Assembly: GCF_040054535.1 (NCBI RefSeq)
Contig: NC_090795.1
Location: 4,067,501-4,131,500, forward strand
From: Antennarius striatus
Taxonomy: Eukaryota > Chordata > Actinopteri > Lophiiformes > Antennariidae
Direction: 5' to 3'
Length of the DNA: 64,000 nt
The notes below the pieces were generated by a model that worked only from the letters and a program-made list of their open reading frames with translations, was not told the DNA's origin and made no database searches. Shown one piece after another: positions 32,101 to 45,900 of this stretch (positions are counted from its first letter, which is position 1; every line of letters begins with the position of its first letter). A program made the translations under genes and the position numbers.

Positions 32101-35100
32101 AGGAGGTGATTGGAAGATACTTGTTTAGGGTTTGATGTGTTTTATATCCCAATATTACATAAATATATGTTCGCTACTTACTCCTACATTTCCCATGATG
32201 CAACAGGCTCACAGGCTTCCTTTTTGATTTTTTGGCCTCTCAGATAACTTTGGAGGCATCATCCTTCCTTTTTTCATCCACAAGATAGTAGTTTGCCAGA
32301 AAACAACTCAAACAATCAAATGCCAATGTGGACACAGCCATCCAGTCGCCTCTCACGCACTTCTCCTTCCTGTCGGGGCCTCGAGCCGCTGACCGTCTGC
32401 TGACCTTCGCCGACGACTCGATCCCCTCCACAACCCACCTCACATGTCTCCCGCCATCTCACGCCCCAGGATGTCACACGTGCAGGCCAATAATCAGGTC
32501 AGCGTCGCGGATATTGTGTGTGTCTCCACTCTGCGTGGCAAATAACGTGATGGCACAGGACATAACGCGGCGAGCAGCGAACAGGAAGTGTGCAACCCCA
32601 ATTTCTGATTAGACGACAACAGACTTTTGATCATCAAGAACATCACGTTGGATTTTCTGGCACAAACCCTCATATGCAACATCATCTAAATAAATGTGGT
32701 TTAAAAGGTCGGACGTCTTCATGTGGACACACAAGGTCAGACTCACGATCAAATATCAGGCCCATCAGCCCTCTTCGCGTCTCACTTTTTAATTTTCTCA
32801 TGGGGCTTTTTAAAGCTCCCCGCTAAGAGGAATGTAGGACAGCGGGGTAGGTCAAAAGAGCAGAAAAATACAGAGAGGAAAGCTGCTGCAAAACAAATAG
32901 AAACACACCGAAATAGGTCGCTGTCACTTTCAAGACTATGTGATGAAAAGAAAATAAGAATTTCACCCTCTGCTGTGCTTTTGAAGTACACAAAATGCTA
33001 TTAAAAAAACAGTCTTGACCTCCAGTTTTCTTCCAAACTGGAACACGATGAGCACGAGGAGGGTCTCTTGAAACTCAAACTCTTAACAAATGCAGGGTCT
33101 TTTAGTGTTAAAGTTGTTTGCTTCATTTTGCACCGGCACACATGGCCACACCGGCCTCGCTGCCTCGCTCCTAGCATCACGGGGACAAAGCTGCTGATCA
33201 AACTAAAATTATATTCAAGAAGTGACTTGGTAACATTTTTTTTCCCATTGACAGATATTCAGTCAGGGACCTTGAGTCTAGCTTTGCTTTAAGTGGCACT
33301 AAGTGAAACCAAAAATACTAGCAATGCTTTAAGAGTTGAACTTTCAATGGTTTTAAGCACCTAGCATCACAAGTGCCTTATATAACAATAATATTGATCT
33401 ATATGACAGCAACTCCTTATTTCAGACAATTAATTTTAATAACTTAATGATGACTAGTTTGTCAAATTTAACACAAGATACGTTGAAAATCGAAGATTGT
33501 ATTGAACATATTTGTGCATCCTTTTACAAAAAAGGTATACAACTCAAGAAAAGAAATATTGAGAGAACCGATTGCAATTATTATTGGCTAACCTTAACAA
33601 TTTTGCATGCTAAAATGACTTCCATCCATCTGAACAAACCCAGATGGATAACAGAAGCGTCATATTTCCATAACTGTTTCCACATTGTTGTCCATTGTTG
33701 TCCGCTGATTTCACTGATGGATCCTCCTTCATGATGCCACATGGTTGTGCTTATTCTGCCATGGAAGGGGAATAAAACTGACCTTTAGATCCAGGGACTG
33801 TTAATATCTCCAGGCATTTAATTTTTTAAAAGGCCTTTATTGATGTGAACATTGTGGATTATTTGGCAAAACCAATTACCACAGTGGTCAAATTTTGGTT
33901 TTAAAGTCTCATAGAAACATCCAAAAAGTTGGAGCCTATTCACAGAATTCGGAGGAAAAACATAGTGGTTCTTCCAGACCATGAATCATTACTCAAGCTT
34001 CTGGATGAATGTCTAAACATTAACGTAACAGTACTGGTAAACGCCTCTTGTTCTTCATAACCTGGATTTGGATTGTTAAACTGTGACTAGACCGGACACT
34101 AAGCAAAGAAATCAGTGGATAAGCATATTCTCTTCGGAAATCAACCAATCCCCAATACTTAATTTTCTGTTTGATCATCATTATTAGAATCCAGCCTAAT
34201 TCCAGAGAGTCACTGCCCTCTGATGTGAACAGGCCCTTTAACCTTCATCTCAGTGAGTTTATTTTTATACACAGCGGTTCAGACATTTCTGAATGCAAGT
34301 GGAAAGAAACAGCGTTACGTCAAGGCCATTCTTTATCACGTATCTGCACTGTGTGTTTAAGCGTTTTCCTGCTCAATCTCACAAGACACAGAGATAAGAG
34401 GCGGTATTTGTATTATTTCCTAAAGGAGGTAAGGGAGATTAACTTTCATGCAGTTAAACCCGACAGTGCTTGGATATGGTAAGACGTGTCTCGGATGTAT
34501 GACATGTTTGCACGTTTCATTTTTTTCGGTTGGTTAATTTGACACGACTGAAAAAAGAACATGAAGAAGCAGCTTGTCTCAGTGGATGAACTATCGGAAG
34601 AGAACAGGAATGGCTGATGGGTGAGAAACAACACCCTGCAATATGTCACCGAGACAACAACGTGCCTCTGCTTGTTTGTTTCTATAGTCATTTATAATTC
34701 ATCTGATTAGATTCATGCTGATTTTACAGGACAGTTATGAGAGAGGGGAAGGAAAGAATGCACATGGCTAACAGCTAACATAATCACATTCAGCGTCACC
34801 AACAACCGATCAGCAACACTTGAAAAAAACAAAAAGTGAATTATTTTCATGAGTTTTTGTTTTGTCATCTGATTTTCCCGGAGGAATCCATTTGGATAAA
34901 TTGTTCAATGTGCTTGTCAGATAATCACAGTTAAAGAATGGATGACAAAAACTAGAAGCTTTTAGCAGCTAGAGACACATTTCTCCAAGGACCTGGGAGA
35001 TCTAGTCATTCAACCTTCAAAACTCTAATTAAAATCGATCAATTAAAACAAAAGTGTAACCTCTGTTCAGTAGCTAAGGAATCAGAAATATGCTTTCAAT

Positions 35101-38100
35101 TCCAGCTTCACTTAAAATAATTCCATTAAAATTCAAGACGAGGGTGAACCCAGTAGTCAGGCTTCTCTTCCTCACACATGGGGGAGTCCAGGGTTAACAA
35201 GCTTCACCTCTGTGTGTGTGTGTATGATTAAACCAACACACCTACCATCAAAAAGAAAGTCCAGTCTTGCTGGATAGCTATCGAGAAAACATGTTTTGCA
35301 GCGATCACTGACGCTGGGATATTTGTGGGACAGACCGTACGACTGCTTCATGGTGAATACTGCAGGGACTCACACTTTATCTCAGCATCTCCTCCAGAAG
35401 CAGCATCATTACATAATTTCGGTGTAATTACCTTGATTCAGTAATTGCACAACCTTTTTAGTGTTAGACATTCATGCTGAGTCATAATTTTAGGAATCTG
35501 AATAATCAAAGGCTCTCTGATGACACAGCTTTTCTCCATTCTCTCGGTTCACGCCGTGATTTTCCAGGGAGGACGTTTAAATTGATTACGCCGCCAGATG
35601 TCTAACTCACACTTCCTCAGCAGCTCCCTTCAGATGAAACGGCTCCATTCCCACATTTATATGGCTGATAGTCTCATTCCCAGCATCCCTTTCCAACAGG
35701 ATCGTGCTGTTTGTGTTGTGTTGTCGCCAGCGCCTGCATCCAGCTTAGCTGACGCAGATCAAATGACGTCTAGGATAATTTCCCCACAACAAAAAAAGCA
35801 AACTATTAAGAGCTTTCTTGCACTTACTGAACACATTATGCACGATTCCCATTAGCCTGCAGTCAGTGGAGGAATGTAACTAAGTGCATTTACTCAACTA
35901 CTCCCCATAAAGGGTGCTTCTACTCTCCTCTCCAGTCAGGTTGCTCCCTTCATTTGACAGGTAGAATTGCAATTTTGCAAATAACTGAGCACTTAGTGTT
36001 TTTAATTGACATCAAAAACATGCTGACTGACATACTGACATACCATTGAGCAACATTACTATTTATAATTATGAATTTATGGATGCAACATTAACATTCA
36101 GTGTCCTTTAAAAACACTCTGTTGTACGTTTGCAGAAATAGCCCGTAACTTTGTTGATGTCATCCGACGGCTTCTTCTTTATTCCATTTTTCTAATCAAA
36201 CCCCGTTACTCATGAAGTGAGAAAAGAAACACTCATATTTGTGCATATCCGTTGCTAAAAATGCTGTTTCATCACTCATTGAAAATATGACACATCGACA
36301 CTCCATGACGTCAATAGAATTTGTGAGGTTTCAATGTTTGGGTGTGGGGTGGACGTTGGGAGCTGGCTGTTGATTGGCTGGCGTCTTCTCCTTGAATTAT
36401 TTCACCCCCTCACACATCCGCAGTTTGGTCACTGAAGACAGACTTAGAGAGAGAGGAGACTGTTTCCAGACCAATGAGGGGGTGTTTTTGCAATCAGTTT
36501 TGCAAATGGTTCAGTGTTTGGAACAGTAGCAGCACTTCTAACCAGCCTGTTTGCCCTAACCTGAACCTGGGCCCCATCCCATTTCTTTCAAAACATGAGT
36601 AACTGACTGTGGATACAGGGTCTGCCAAAGTCTGCCTAAGTATTAAGGTTCTCTATAAATACAGGCTAATTTCTGCCCACTGGATTACCCAATTCCTGCT
36701 TGTAAACACACACACACACACACACACATACACTGCTCGCGCCGCTGCGACTACAAACCCAGGAGACAAGCAATAAGTAAGCTTCGCCGGCCACGCACCC
36801 TCCTCTGCATCGCCAACAAGGGGTTACTGCAGTGCAGCTTTCCACAAACCAAAGAGGTGACTCAGGGTAAAACCTCAAAAGTTTTGGCAAAGCCTTGGTG
36901 AGAGTTTGCCTGGATTGAGCACGGTGGAAAGGTTTCACAATTAACGGCATGACCTCGTAACCCTGGAGACAGGAGCAGGAAAACAACATCGTGCAGGAGG
37001 AACTATCTGGAGAGGCGGGAGATGGAAGGCCTCAGCTCACAGGCGGATGAAGGAACCCGAATACGAAGTAGGTGACGGTTTGTGTTTAACGGGAGGTGTT
37101 CCTCCTCCCCCAGGGGGAGTAAAGCGGAGTAGTGAACGTTAACCTGAGCTGACTCTGCAGCACGTGGTCAAACAGAAGCCTGCTGGCAGACGCGCCCGGA
37201 GACGACAGGCCTCTTTTTTTATATGTGAGTGTGTGTGTCTGTTACTGTTATGTAACATTGCAGACAAAGCTCAATAAGAGTGTCTGTGAACGCACCACTT
37301 GGGGAGTTAGTGGGTGTTTATCTAACCCCCGTCAACCTGGCCACAGTTTCTGCGCAGGGCATTAAGAGCAACAATGGCATGATGGTATCCCCAGAGCATT
37401 AGCCTTGATTTCCATGACAGCCAAAATCAGGTGTTCAAACAGAGAACAGCTGAAGGGCTTAAAAAGAAAGTCAACAAAAAGAAATGAAAAAACAAAGAGG
37501 TGTCTGTAGCAACTCCCCAAAATCGACAAAATCACTATGATTAATTTAAAATGTTAAGACGCAGGGATACCAGAGTTCATCACTGGATATCACACAATGG
37601 AGGCTTTCAGTCACCGGCTCCATGTTTAATAATCAGTCATCTTCCTGATTGATGGCATATTCAAAGCACTTCTCATCCAGATTTACACAAACATCACAGG
37701 CGCATTCAAATACTGAATGCAAATTAGGTGGCGTGTGCGCCACAAAGGGACGACAGAAGATTTATGGCAAAGTGGAGGTGTGATTCCAGGCGCTGAAGCT
37801 ACACGCCGGATGTTATTTTAGCTCAGATCGAGCTGTAACACCAAACCAAACACTCATATATCTCAGGAATTCTCATCGTCATGTGCCGTATGTGTTCATG
37901 ATGCATTTGCATAGCATCAAAGATGCTTTGCATTCATTTGCGAGTGCAGCCATTCGCTTCTGCTGTGTTGAAAGAAGAGAATATCATGCAGGAAATTTGC
38001 CCTCAGCTCTGACTGCTTTAGGGTCCGGCCGGAAATTATTTTTGCCAATGTGTTTGAGGCGTGTAAGCAAGAGAAAGAGCCTGTAATAAATCACCTTTAC

Positions 38101-41100
38101 TTGTATGTAGGGCATCAAATTTGTGACTGCGCTACATCGGCGGAAGTAAATTATACAAAGGGATGCCAAATGCAAAGGAAAACCAATTTGCTGGTCACAC
38201 AGATTCATAACCCTAACTGGATTACGCCTTGAAAACTAGCTTAAACAACCCTGAGCAGATTAAATATTAACTTCAAAGCAGATCTATAAACGCAATGCTT
38301 CCTCACACGTTTGGGCAATAAATACTACAGAATAAAAGCTCCCTCCCCGGGGTTCTTTGTCTCTACATCTCCTTTATGAGCATGTTTGACATGCACACAG
38401 AGATATCCATTTGTGTTCCCAAAGGTCAGTGTCAAAGTTCAGAGGAATGAATGGAGACTTTGAAATCAGAGCACACACGATTATAAGAACAGCATGCATG
38501 CGTAACTTGTGTCATAACCCTTTTTTTTATACTTAGAGATAAAACACGGAGGTCTAGTCCCGTTTATAGAGGCTTTACTCCACCTATGCCTGTCTGCAGG
38601 GGGTGGAGCACCATCAAGAATCTGTGTCATGTTTTTAAGGCTGTTATTCACACGTGTTCTTTGATTAAGGTCACATGAAACACCAGGGAGGAGGTGGAAG
38701 GACCTTGGCTTTTGCCTGAAAACAGGGGGAGGGTGAAGCTGTAATCGTAACGGCAACTTTAATTATGGTCTCTCTGCTCCGGGCAACAACAGACCTGAGA
38801 CATTATGGGAATTAACTAGCATTAGTGAAGACCTCACAAAGCTTTATGATAGGCTTTACGTTACCATACACACCAGGAATTAGATTGCACCTCCTAAGAC
38901 TGTTATTATAACCAAGTGTGTGTGCAGCAGAATCACAAGAAGATATTATATAAGCTCTTCAAAGGTCCCCGATTGATGTTTTGCATTATTATTGATCAAA
39001 TGTTGGTTTATTTTTTACTTCATTTGATTTCTCACTAAAACAAAATTTCCCAAGTAAATAAATGTAAATCACACACAGCAGATCAATATTTCTATCATTT
39101 TTACAATAGAAAGCTGAAAGTTCAGCTTTGCAGGAACTTTATCCAAATCCTACTGGGTAACTTAATATCAAACATTTTACTTTCCAACAGCAGAAAATCT
39201 GTTAATATCATATTATATCTGGGTTGTAAGTGAAGCTTTTAGAAAACCCTGACAAATTAGGACAGTTCAACAGTGATGGCATTTTTCAAATCCAAATTCT
39301 GCTGCTAAGAATAACTTTCAGTGAGATCACTGCCAGAATCCTTCCCGCTTTTAAAAAGAAGGTTTGTTTTATAAATGTCATTTTAAGTACATGACTCAAG
39401 AAACTGTCAGTTTTCTAAGATCTTGCCAACAGTGTTTGACCAATGCTGGAGTAGGTGGGAGGCATTTGTAAGAGTCTCGTGATGTGATCTACTACGGCAG
39501 CACTGTTAATGCTTGTCGACACGTCGGCCAAGTCCAGAGGATTCATTTTCAAGCCACTTTTCCCATCCAGGAAAATCAGGGTAGCTCCATTTCACACAGC
39601 AGGAGTGGAAAACGCTGACAGATACCCCTCTGTGTCTCCCATGGGGGTCTGGTGACTCCAGAGGCCGGATCACATTTCAATATCAGGTGACAGGATCGCT
39701 GCAGATGATCCAAGACCTCCTCCTAATTCAGCATGAACGTGTTCTGAGGCCAAAACGGATAGAGGCATCTACCAGTAACTTGATAAGGCCTATTTAAATT
39801 AATTTCATTGATTAAATCATAATCACAAAGCGATCTATTCTCTGCTTGTGGAAAGTTTTTTTTTTGTGTGTTTCCATTTGTGCAGAAGAAGAGAAATTGA
39901 TAAACAAATAATTTGTCAAATTATGACCAATTCTTTGCTGCTGTCAACAGTTCAAACATGATGTTTTCTGCAGAGCCTCAATGGGACAGAGAAAAGATTA
40001 GATAATGGGAAATGTCAGGATTTTGATGTGGATGAAAAAACAGAAATGAGCTTCTTTCAAAACCCATAATTGAATAAAAATGATAAAAATCATGAGAGAC
40101 ATGTATTGAGGGAGATTTCACCACTGACAGGAGCTACAGAAAGCCGTAAGGCTCATTTCTCTAAAGCTGCCATCTGGGGGTTTTTTTGTCGACACACAAG
40201 TTGTGGTTATTTTCACCATTTCCCACCAACTCACTGGATCTAACAAGTTTTAAATATTATTTTTAACATCTTTTTTATTCCAATGAATGCTGAATGCAGC
40301 ATGCAGTGCCCATCTCTCCATTAATGGTGCTTTTAAAGACACAATTTAAAAATAGATCTTGCAGGTTGTAATCCTGCTTCTCTTGTCACAACATGTGTGA
40401 AATGTTTTCCATTAAATGTGTTACTGTGGGACTAACTGAGGAAATAAAACCCACTTGACCATTAGTGGCTTTCACAGCGGCGGGTGAACGTTTGAATAAA
40501 GATGACGAGGGTTTTGTTTGCATTGGAGAAATGAAACCTTCCTACCTTTTAATTCGTCTCTTTTAATAACATGTATTCCTTGCATTTGTGGCAATATTAG
40601 ACATCTTGTTGATAATGTTCAACTGGGTTCATTTGCAGCCATTCAGCTCCAGTTTGTTCTATTCATTGAACCAACAGAGAGAAATCTGTCATCCGTCCTA
40701 CTTCCAACTATAAATGAGAAGTGGATGTAAATAGTTTGTCCTACTTTGTGTTTGTATTTACAGCCCTTACAATTTAGATGAGGTGTCTGGAAATGAATAA
40801 TGCATTCCAAGCGCACAAATCAAATGGAAGGACTATAATAAAAATGTAAATGAGGCCAAAACGAGACTGTGAATCAATAATCTATGGAATAATCTCGTTC
40901 GCTCCACAGACAGACGACACGGCTTGAAAAAGAAAAACTATTGTGGCTTTCCTCCTACTTTCTCCTCGTCTGTTCGTCTACATTGAAATGCCAGCAGCAG
41001 CTGCAGCATTCATTCTCCAATACACACCAGGAATGCACTCAGTAGTATCACACACTGATGATAACTGCATAAATAGATGCGGGTGGGAGAAGAAAAGCTT

Positions 41101-44100
41101 CCTTGTGTGGATGCTGATTGATGAGCTATCAGCGGTTATAACCTGTTATTACATACAAACAGACATGGCATTAAATCAGCTGCATGTTTACATGAGAAAG
41201 TATTCAACTATTCCCAAGAGGTAGAGATAAAAAAAATAAAATAAAATAAAAAAAGAACACTGGACAACAATTATCTCATGTAAACGACAGCATGACTTTA
41301 ATTGGCGCTGGCTGGGAGTGAAACCAACAGCATGCCACCTCTGTTTGCAGCAGAAACATGCCCACAAGGTAAAGTACAGCATAGAGGTAAATGACACACT
41401 GCTGTTAGATCATTGTGGCGCCCAGAGGAGGCGGAGTCACAGGGCAATGCCAGTCCAACTGGAACAACCTTCAACCAACAGACGGCTTATGATATTATAT
41501 CTGCTGCTCAGAGACACGCCTGTGCAAACATGTAGCCGGTTTCATATTGGAACTCAGTTCCTCAGTTCCCTTGGTGATGATTTAGGTGACCCCCATACAA
41601 TTTAATTCATCCATGAGGTTGATATGAGACAAAATCACAATTTAATATTAGCATTCAACCTCAGGGGGAGCATGAACGAGTGGTTAAAATGTCGAGGAAA
41701 CCCATTCAAATAGCTGCTTAGCATTTTACTAAGAAACACAAATGTGAACTTTGTGGTGGGGGAGTCACGGTGTAGCTAAAGGCAATAGGGTTCAACATCT
41801 GGAAACCATGAATGTCTGCAAAACAAATCATATTACTGTACGTAGAAATATTTCACAGGATGAGAAACTTTGAACTTTTGGGGGAGTTTCGGAAAAACTC
41901 AATGTTTTTAGGGTGTATCATCTGGGGATCATGAAGACTGAAAATATGTATTTCAGCCCATATATTTTGCAGTCTAGGAATAAACTGGCGTCAAAGTGTT
42001 TCTCAGTGAAGATGTCAGCCCCCCCAAAGAGACGGGGAGGACCGTCCGTGTTAACCGGTGGGTCAAAGCTGTCCCTGATCTTTCCACGGAAACCTGAGTG
42101 GTCGTCGTTCCTCGTCGGGCAGCTGTCAAACCAGCACACACACACACACACAAACACACTATGGTACTGTTGGATTATTATGGAGTGAAACTTATCAGGA
42201 GAATCCCCACAAGCAAGGCAGCAAGCCACAACTTGACCTTGGCTTACAAGAGGGAATCTGAGCCGAGGGTGTGTCGGCTCGTCTTTACACGACCTCAGGA
42301 ATGGAACGCGTCCAAAAACTACTGCAGGTTAATGGCATAACACAGATCAGTAGGTGTTGTGAGAGGGATGAGTTCTAATTGCATTACAGTTAAGGTTAGC
42401 TTCCAAACTCTGCCCACACACAGGTTCTGAAATGAAAACAATCAGTGCTGAATTTCAGATGCGTCAAGAACACGGTTAAAAGTATTTTTCCAGCTGTTCC
42501 CAGGTATTTGAATCAGTTCAGGAATTTCTGATGACTTTGTCTATGGCAAAGAAAGAGAAAAAAAAAGTACTGATGGGTAGAGCAAAGCGTATGGTACCCA
42601 ACCCGAAATAAAATGACATCCAAAATACAATCATGATCAGCTTCTGATTGGTTTATGTCATTAGGTTTAAGCAGATATGTGTAAACGTGGCTTTAGGATT
42701 GGCATCAATAACAGAAATAATCCTCCTTTGCTGACAGGCAGCATTTAGGTGATGCTCGCCTCTCGCTGCCTCCACTTAACACATGCATGTGAGCATTAAC
42801 ACACGGATGACAGTTTGATTGACATCCAAGTGCAGAAAACAGCATCTTCCTTTCACATTCCACCACTCCAATCATCTGCGAATCAGAACCATGACTTACT
42901 GATGCGGTCTGGCTTGACCGGGGCCACCTCGCTTCCAGCTCTCTATGAGCATAGTGGGGGGGGGGGATATATATCACCTGTTCACACCCACGGTGATCCG
43001 ATCCCAAGTGGGAATCGGTAAATGCAGGTTTGAATGAACCCACTGAGGATGTAGAGACACTCAGCGAATCAAATCATATTCTGAGGCGGCTTAGGCTTAC
43101 TCGATTGATAAGTGGGGAATCTCCCAGCATGCACCTCTCCCACATCGCACACCATCTTTAATTAATCTCTCAAGTTTTAAAATAGTGCAATTAGGAGCTT
43201 CCAATGTCTCTGGGTTTTCTACAGAAGTGAAAAACACACCGGTAAGTAGAAGGCCGTTTTTGTCAAACTGGTGCTTCAGCTTATTTTATAATATTTTATG
43301 AGTCAACACCGCGGCTGAATGACACACGATCTGTGTCAGCCTAAATGTGGACATTAAGGGAAAACACAGATGGCTCAATCAAAAGGATACGTGTCACAAG
43401 TCAAGAGACGCATTCATTGTTTTGATGCTGCAATGAAGATTTCCTAGGCAGTCAAGACAACGTGAGAAGCCCGTCCACGCCTCAACCCGTTTGAGTTTAT
43501 CAAACTGAAATGTACTCATTTCAGTGTCAAGGTGCTAATTAAGAAACAGTTTCTGCTACTTTACACAAAAATTTATAAATACAAATTTGAAATTTGAATC
43601 CAGAGAGACAACATATTCATTCCTGGTTTGAAAATATATAAAGCTGACCTGCTGAGAAAACAAGGCAACAATCCACGTGCTGATCATGTGACCACGTCGT
43701 GTTTATTTTGATACTGGAGCTCATTGACAGACGTGAAGCGTGGATTCTAACACGTACTCATTATTCATGTAAATTCAGGGCCTGTGCTCAGAAAAAACCC
43801 CGGCAGGCAGGAAGAAAACCAACACACACATTTTTAAATAATGCACCTTGAAGAACCAATTTGCCTATTGTTCTGTCCTGCTTCGGGGATGGGGGGGTAC
43901 TGCTACATACTGCTCCATTACATTAATTCATTCAACAATCACCCAATGAATCACATTATTCTATTTAAAAAAATGAGACAAAGTTGCTGATTCCAAATTT
44001 TTAAAAGTGTGGATTTACCGTTTTTTGATTTGAAGTGTATAAATCAATTAATTGACTTGTTATCCTTACTTACAAAAGAGTAGAACAATAGACTGTTGGT

Positions 44101-44214
44101 CGTTTAAACCACTTTTTCAAGCACAATAGCCAAAAGTTACTTGTTCCAACTTCCTGGCTGTGAATATTTCTCAAATTATTTCCTGTACAAGTGTAATAAA
44201 GCATTTCACACTCT

Positions 44215-44312
<98 letters not shown>

Positions 44313-45839
44313 TGTCTGGGGTCTTATCACCAGTTTTGCCTATTTTGATATTTTATGGTCAGACTATTAGACAACTTTTATGATAAATGAATACTACAAA
44401 AAAAGTAATTTATTTGTGTTTTATCTTTTAATTAAGGATTTTCTCCATATAATTTTTGGCTGATGAAACCACACGAGAGTTCACCATATAGACCACAACG
44501 TTATTGATGCTTCATGACATACATTTTTTATTTATCTAGATATGCTGACAGGAAGAATTCATTGTTATTGACTCTGTTATATGGAGGTAACCCGTTTTAA
44601 ATGGTTGATGCTCTAAGTGGAGGGTTCAGGAAAACGTGACAGTAAGGAAGGCCTGAAAACACATGGATGGGTAATCAATGGGTGGAAAAACCCCGTAGGG
44701 GTCAGGCACGCCGGCTGCAACATGAATGATGTTCCATGGTCTGGGTGGTTTCTGCGCTCGGAGGACGCAGTGTGCGCTGAAGAGATAACCTTGAGCTAAA
44801 CTTCTCAGCCTTATCTGGACCTGGTGGTGAAGGCGACGCCCACCAGTTCAGACGCTGAGGCGTTCGGACTAAATGTCACACAGTCCTCCATCAGAAGTTC
44901 AGGCCGAGCGTGGCTGCAGCCAATGTCACAGAAACGGATCCATAGAATCGGTCCAATCTGCTACGGATAATAAATAAAGGCTGATACAACAGCTTTCCTA
45001 CATGTTATTCCTACAGGCTATTGATCACGTGATCAAAAAGTATTCAACAATATGTCAACAAAAAGACTGCTTCTGACTGTTAGCAGGATAACACAAACGC
45101 TGCTTGACAGACTTTAATGTAACTTGGCAGGACTGTTTGGTATGTCCCAGGGAAGGACACGGAAAATTTTGGTGTGGATTTGGGAATTTTTCAGACCATA
45201 TCTTGTCCCTGATAGACAATGGTCTAATTTTCAGAGAGATCCAGATATAGATTTCATAAAGGGAACCTTGAGGAGTAGTTTTTACCAACCTAACATCATG
45301 ATAGAATTTAGATTAAGAGTTAGGTTGTCACAAAAGGATGAGAAGCCCTTCTTGTTATGGATCTGTTTCTGCAATAATGACTTCATCTTTATTATTTATC
45401 CTATAAAATATCAGAAATATTGTGACGCACGTCCATCACAGTCCCCTTAAACTGAAGGCAGTGCCTTCAAATTCCCTCCAAAACTCACTGAAATTGCAGA
45501 CAGAGTTGCCTCTACCCCCACATGTGTGTTAGTTTGATTTGCTGCCGTGACTTTAGTGTCAGAGGGCAGCTATGGGGTGTTCCAGGTTCTGGAATTAGTG
45601 TCCTGAGCAGGAATCCTGCAGCCAAAGAGGTGATGGGGTGAAATAAACTGTCCCAGACTTCATGCGGGCTGAGCAGATGGACGCACTGTGTCACTGGTTC
45701 ATGGCACCACGGTGCAAAACACAAGGGGGGCAATAAATAATACCCCAGCCTGGCTCAAACACTGCGTAACAGATGACATCCAGCGTGACTTCCATGGTGG
45801 AAGACCTGATCGAAGAGGGGATTGCTTCTCATTTAAAGG

Positions 45840-45900
<61 letters not shown>

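Larger units (their letters stand above)
28518..45841 (-). other. nrbp2: NRBP2 intron 1, 5' and middle parts
   Basis: Intron 1 spans 28,129-45,903, about 17.8 kb and most of the gene. Apart from the SINE, a (CA) tract at 36,706-36,728, a short (CA) tract at 42,135-42,152, the (TAA)n array at 44,216-44,313 and the (CA) tract next to the donor, I see no coding exon, RNA gene or transposon ends. Open frames are short and without recognisable domains. A first intron of this length may hold enhancers, which single-sequence reading cannot show. Confidence 0.6.

Noticed and set aside
44070-44348. Poly-Ile and poly-Asn open frames
   Set aside because: They are translations of the (TAA)n microsatellite on either strand, with no coding support.
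45124-45450. 108-codon plus-strand open frame in NRBP2 intron 1
   Set aside because: No recognisable family, no splice or promoter context, and composition like the surrounding intron.
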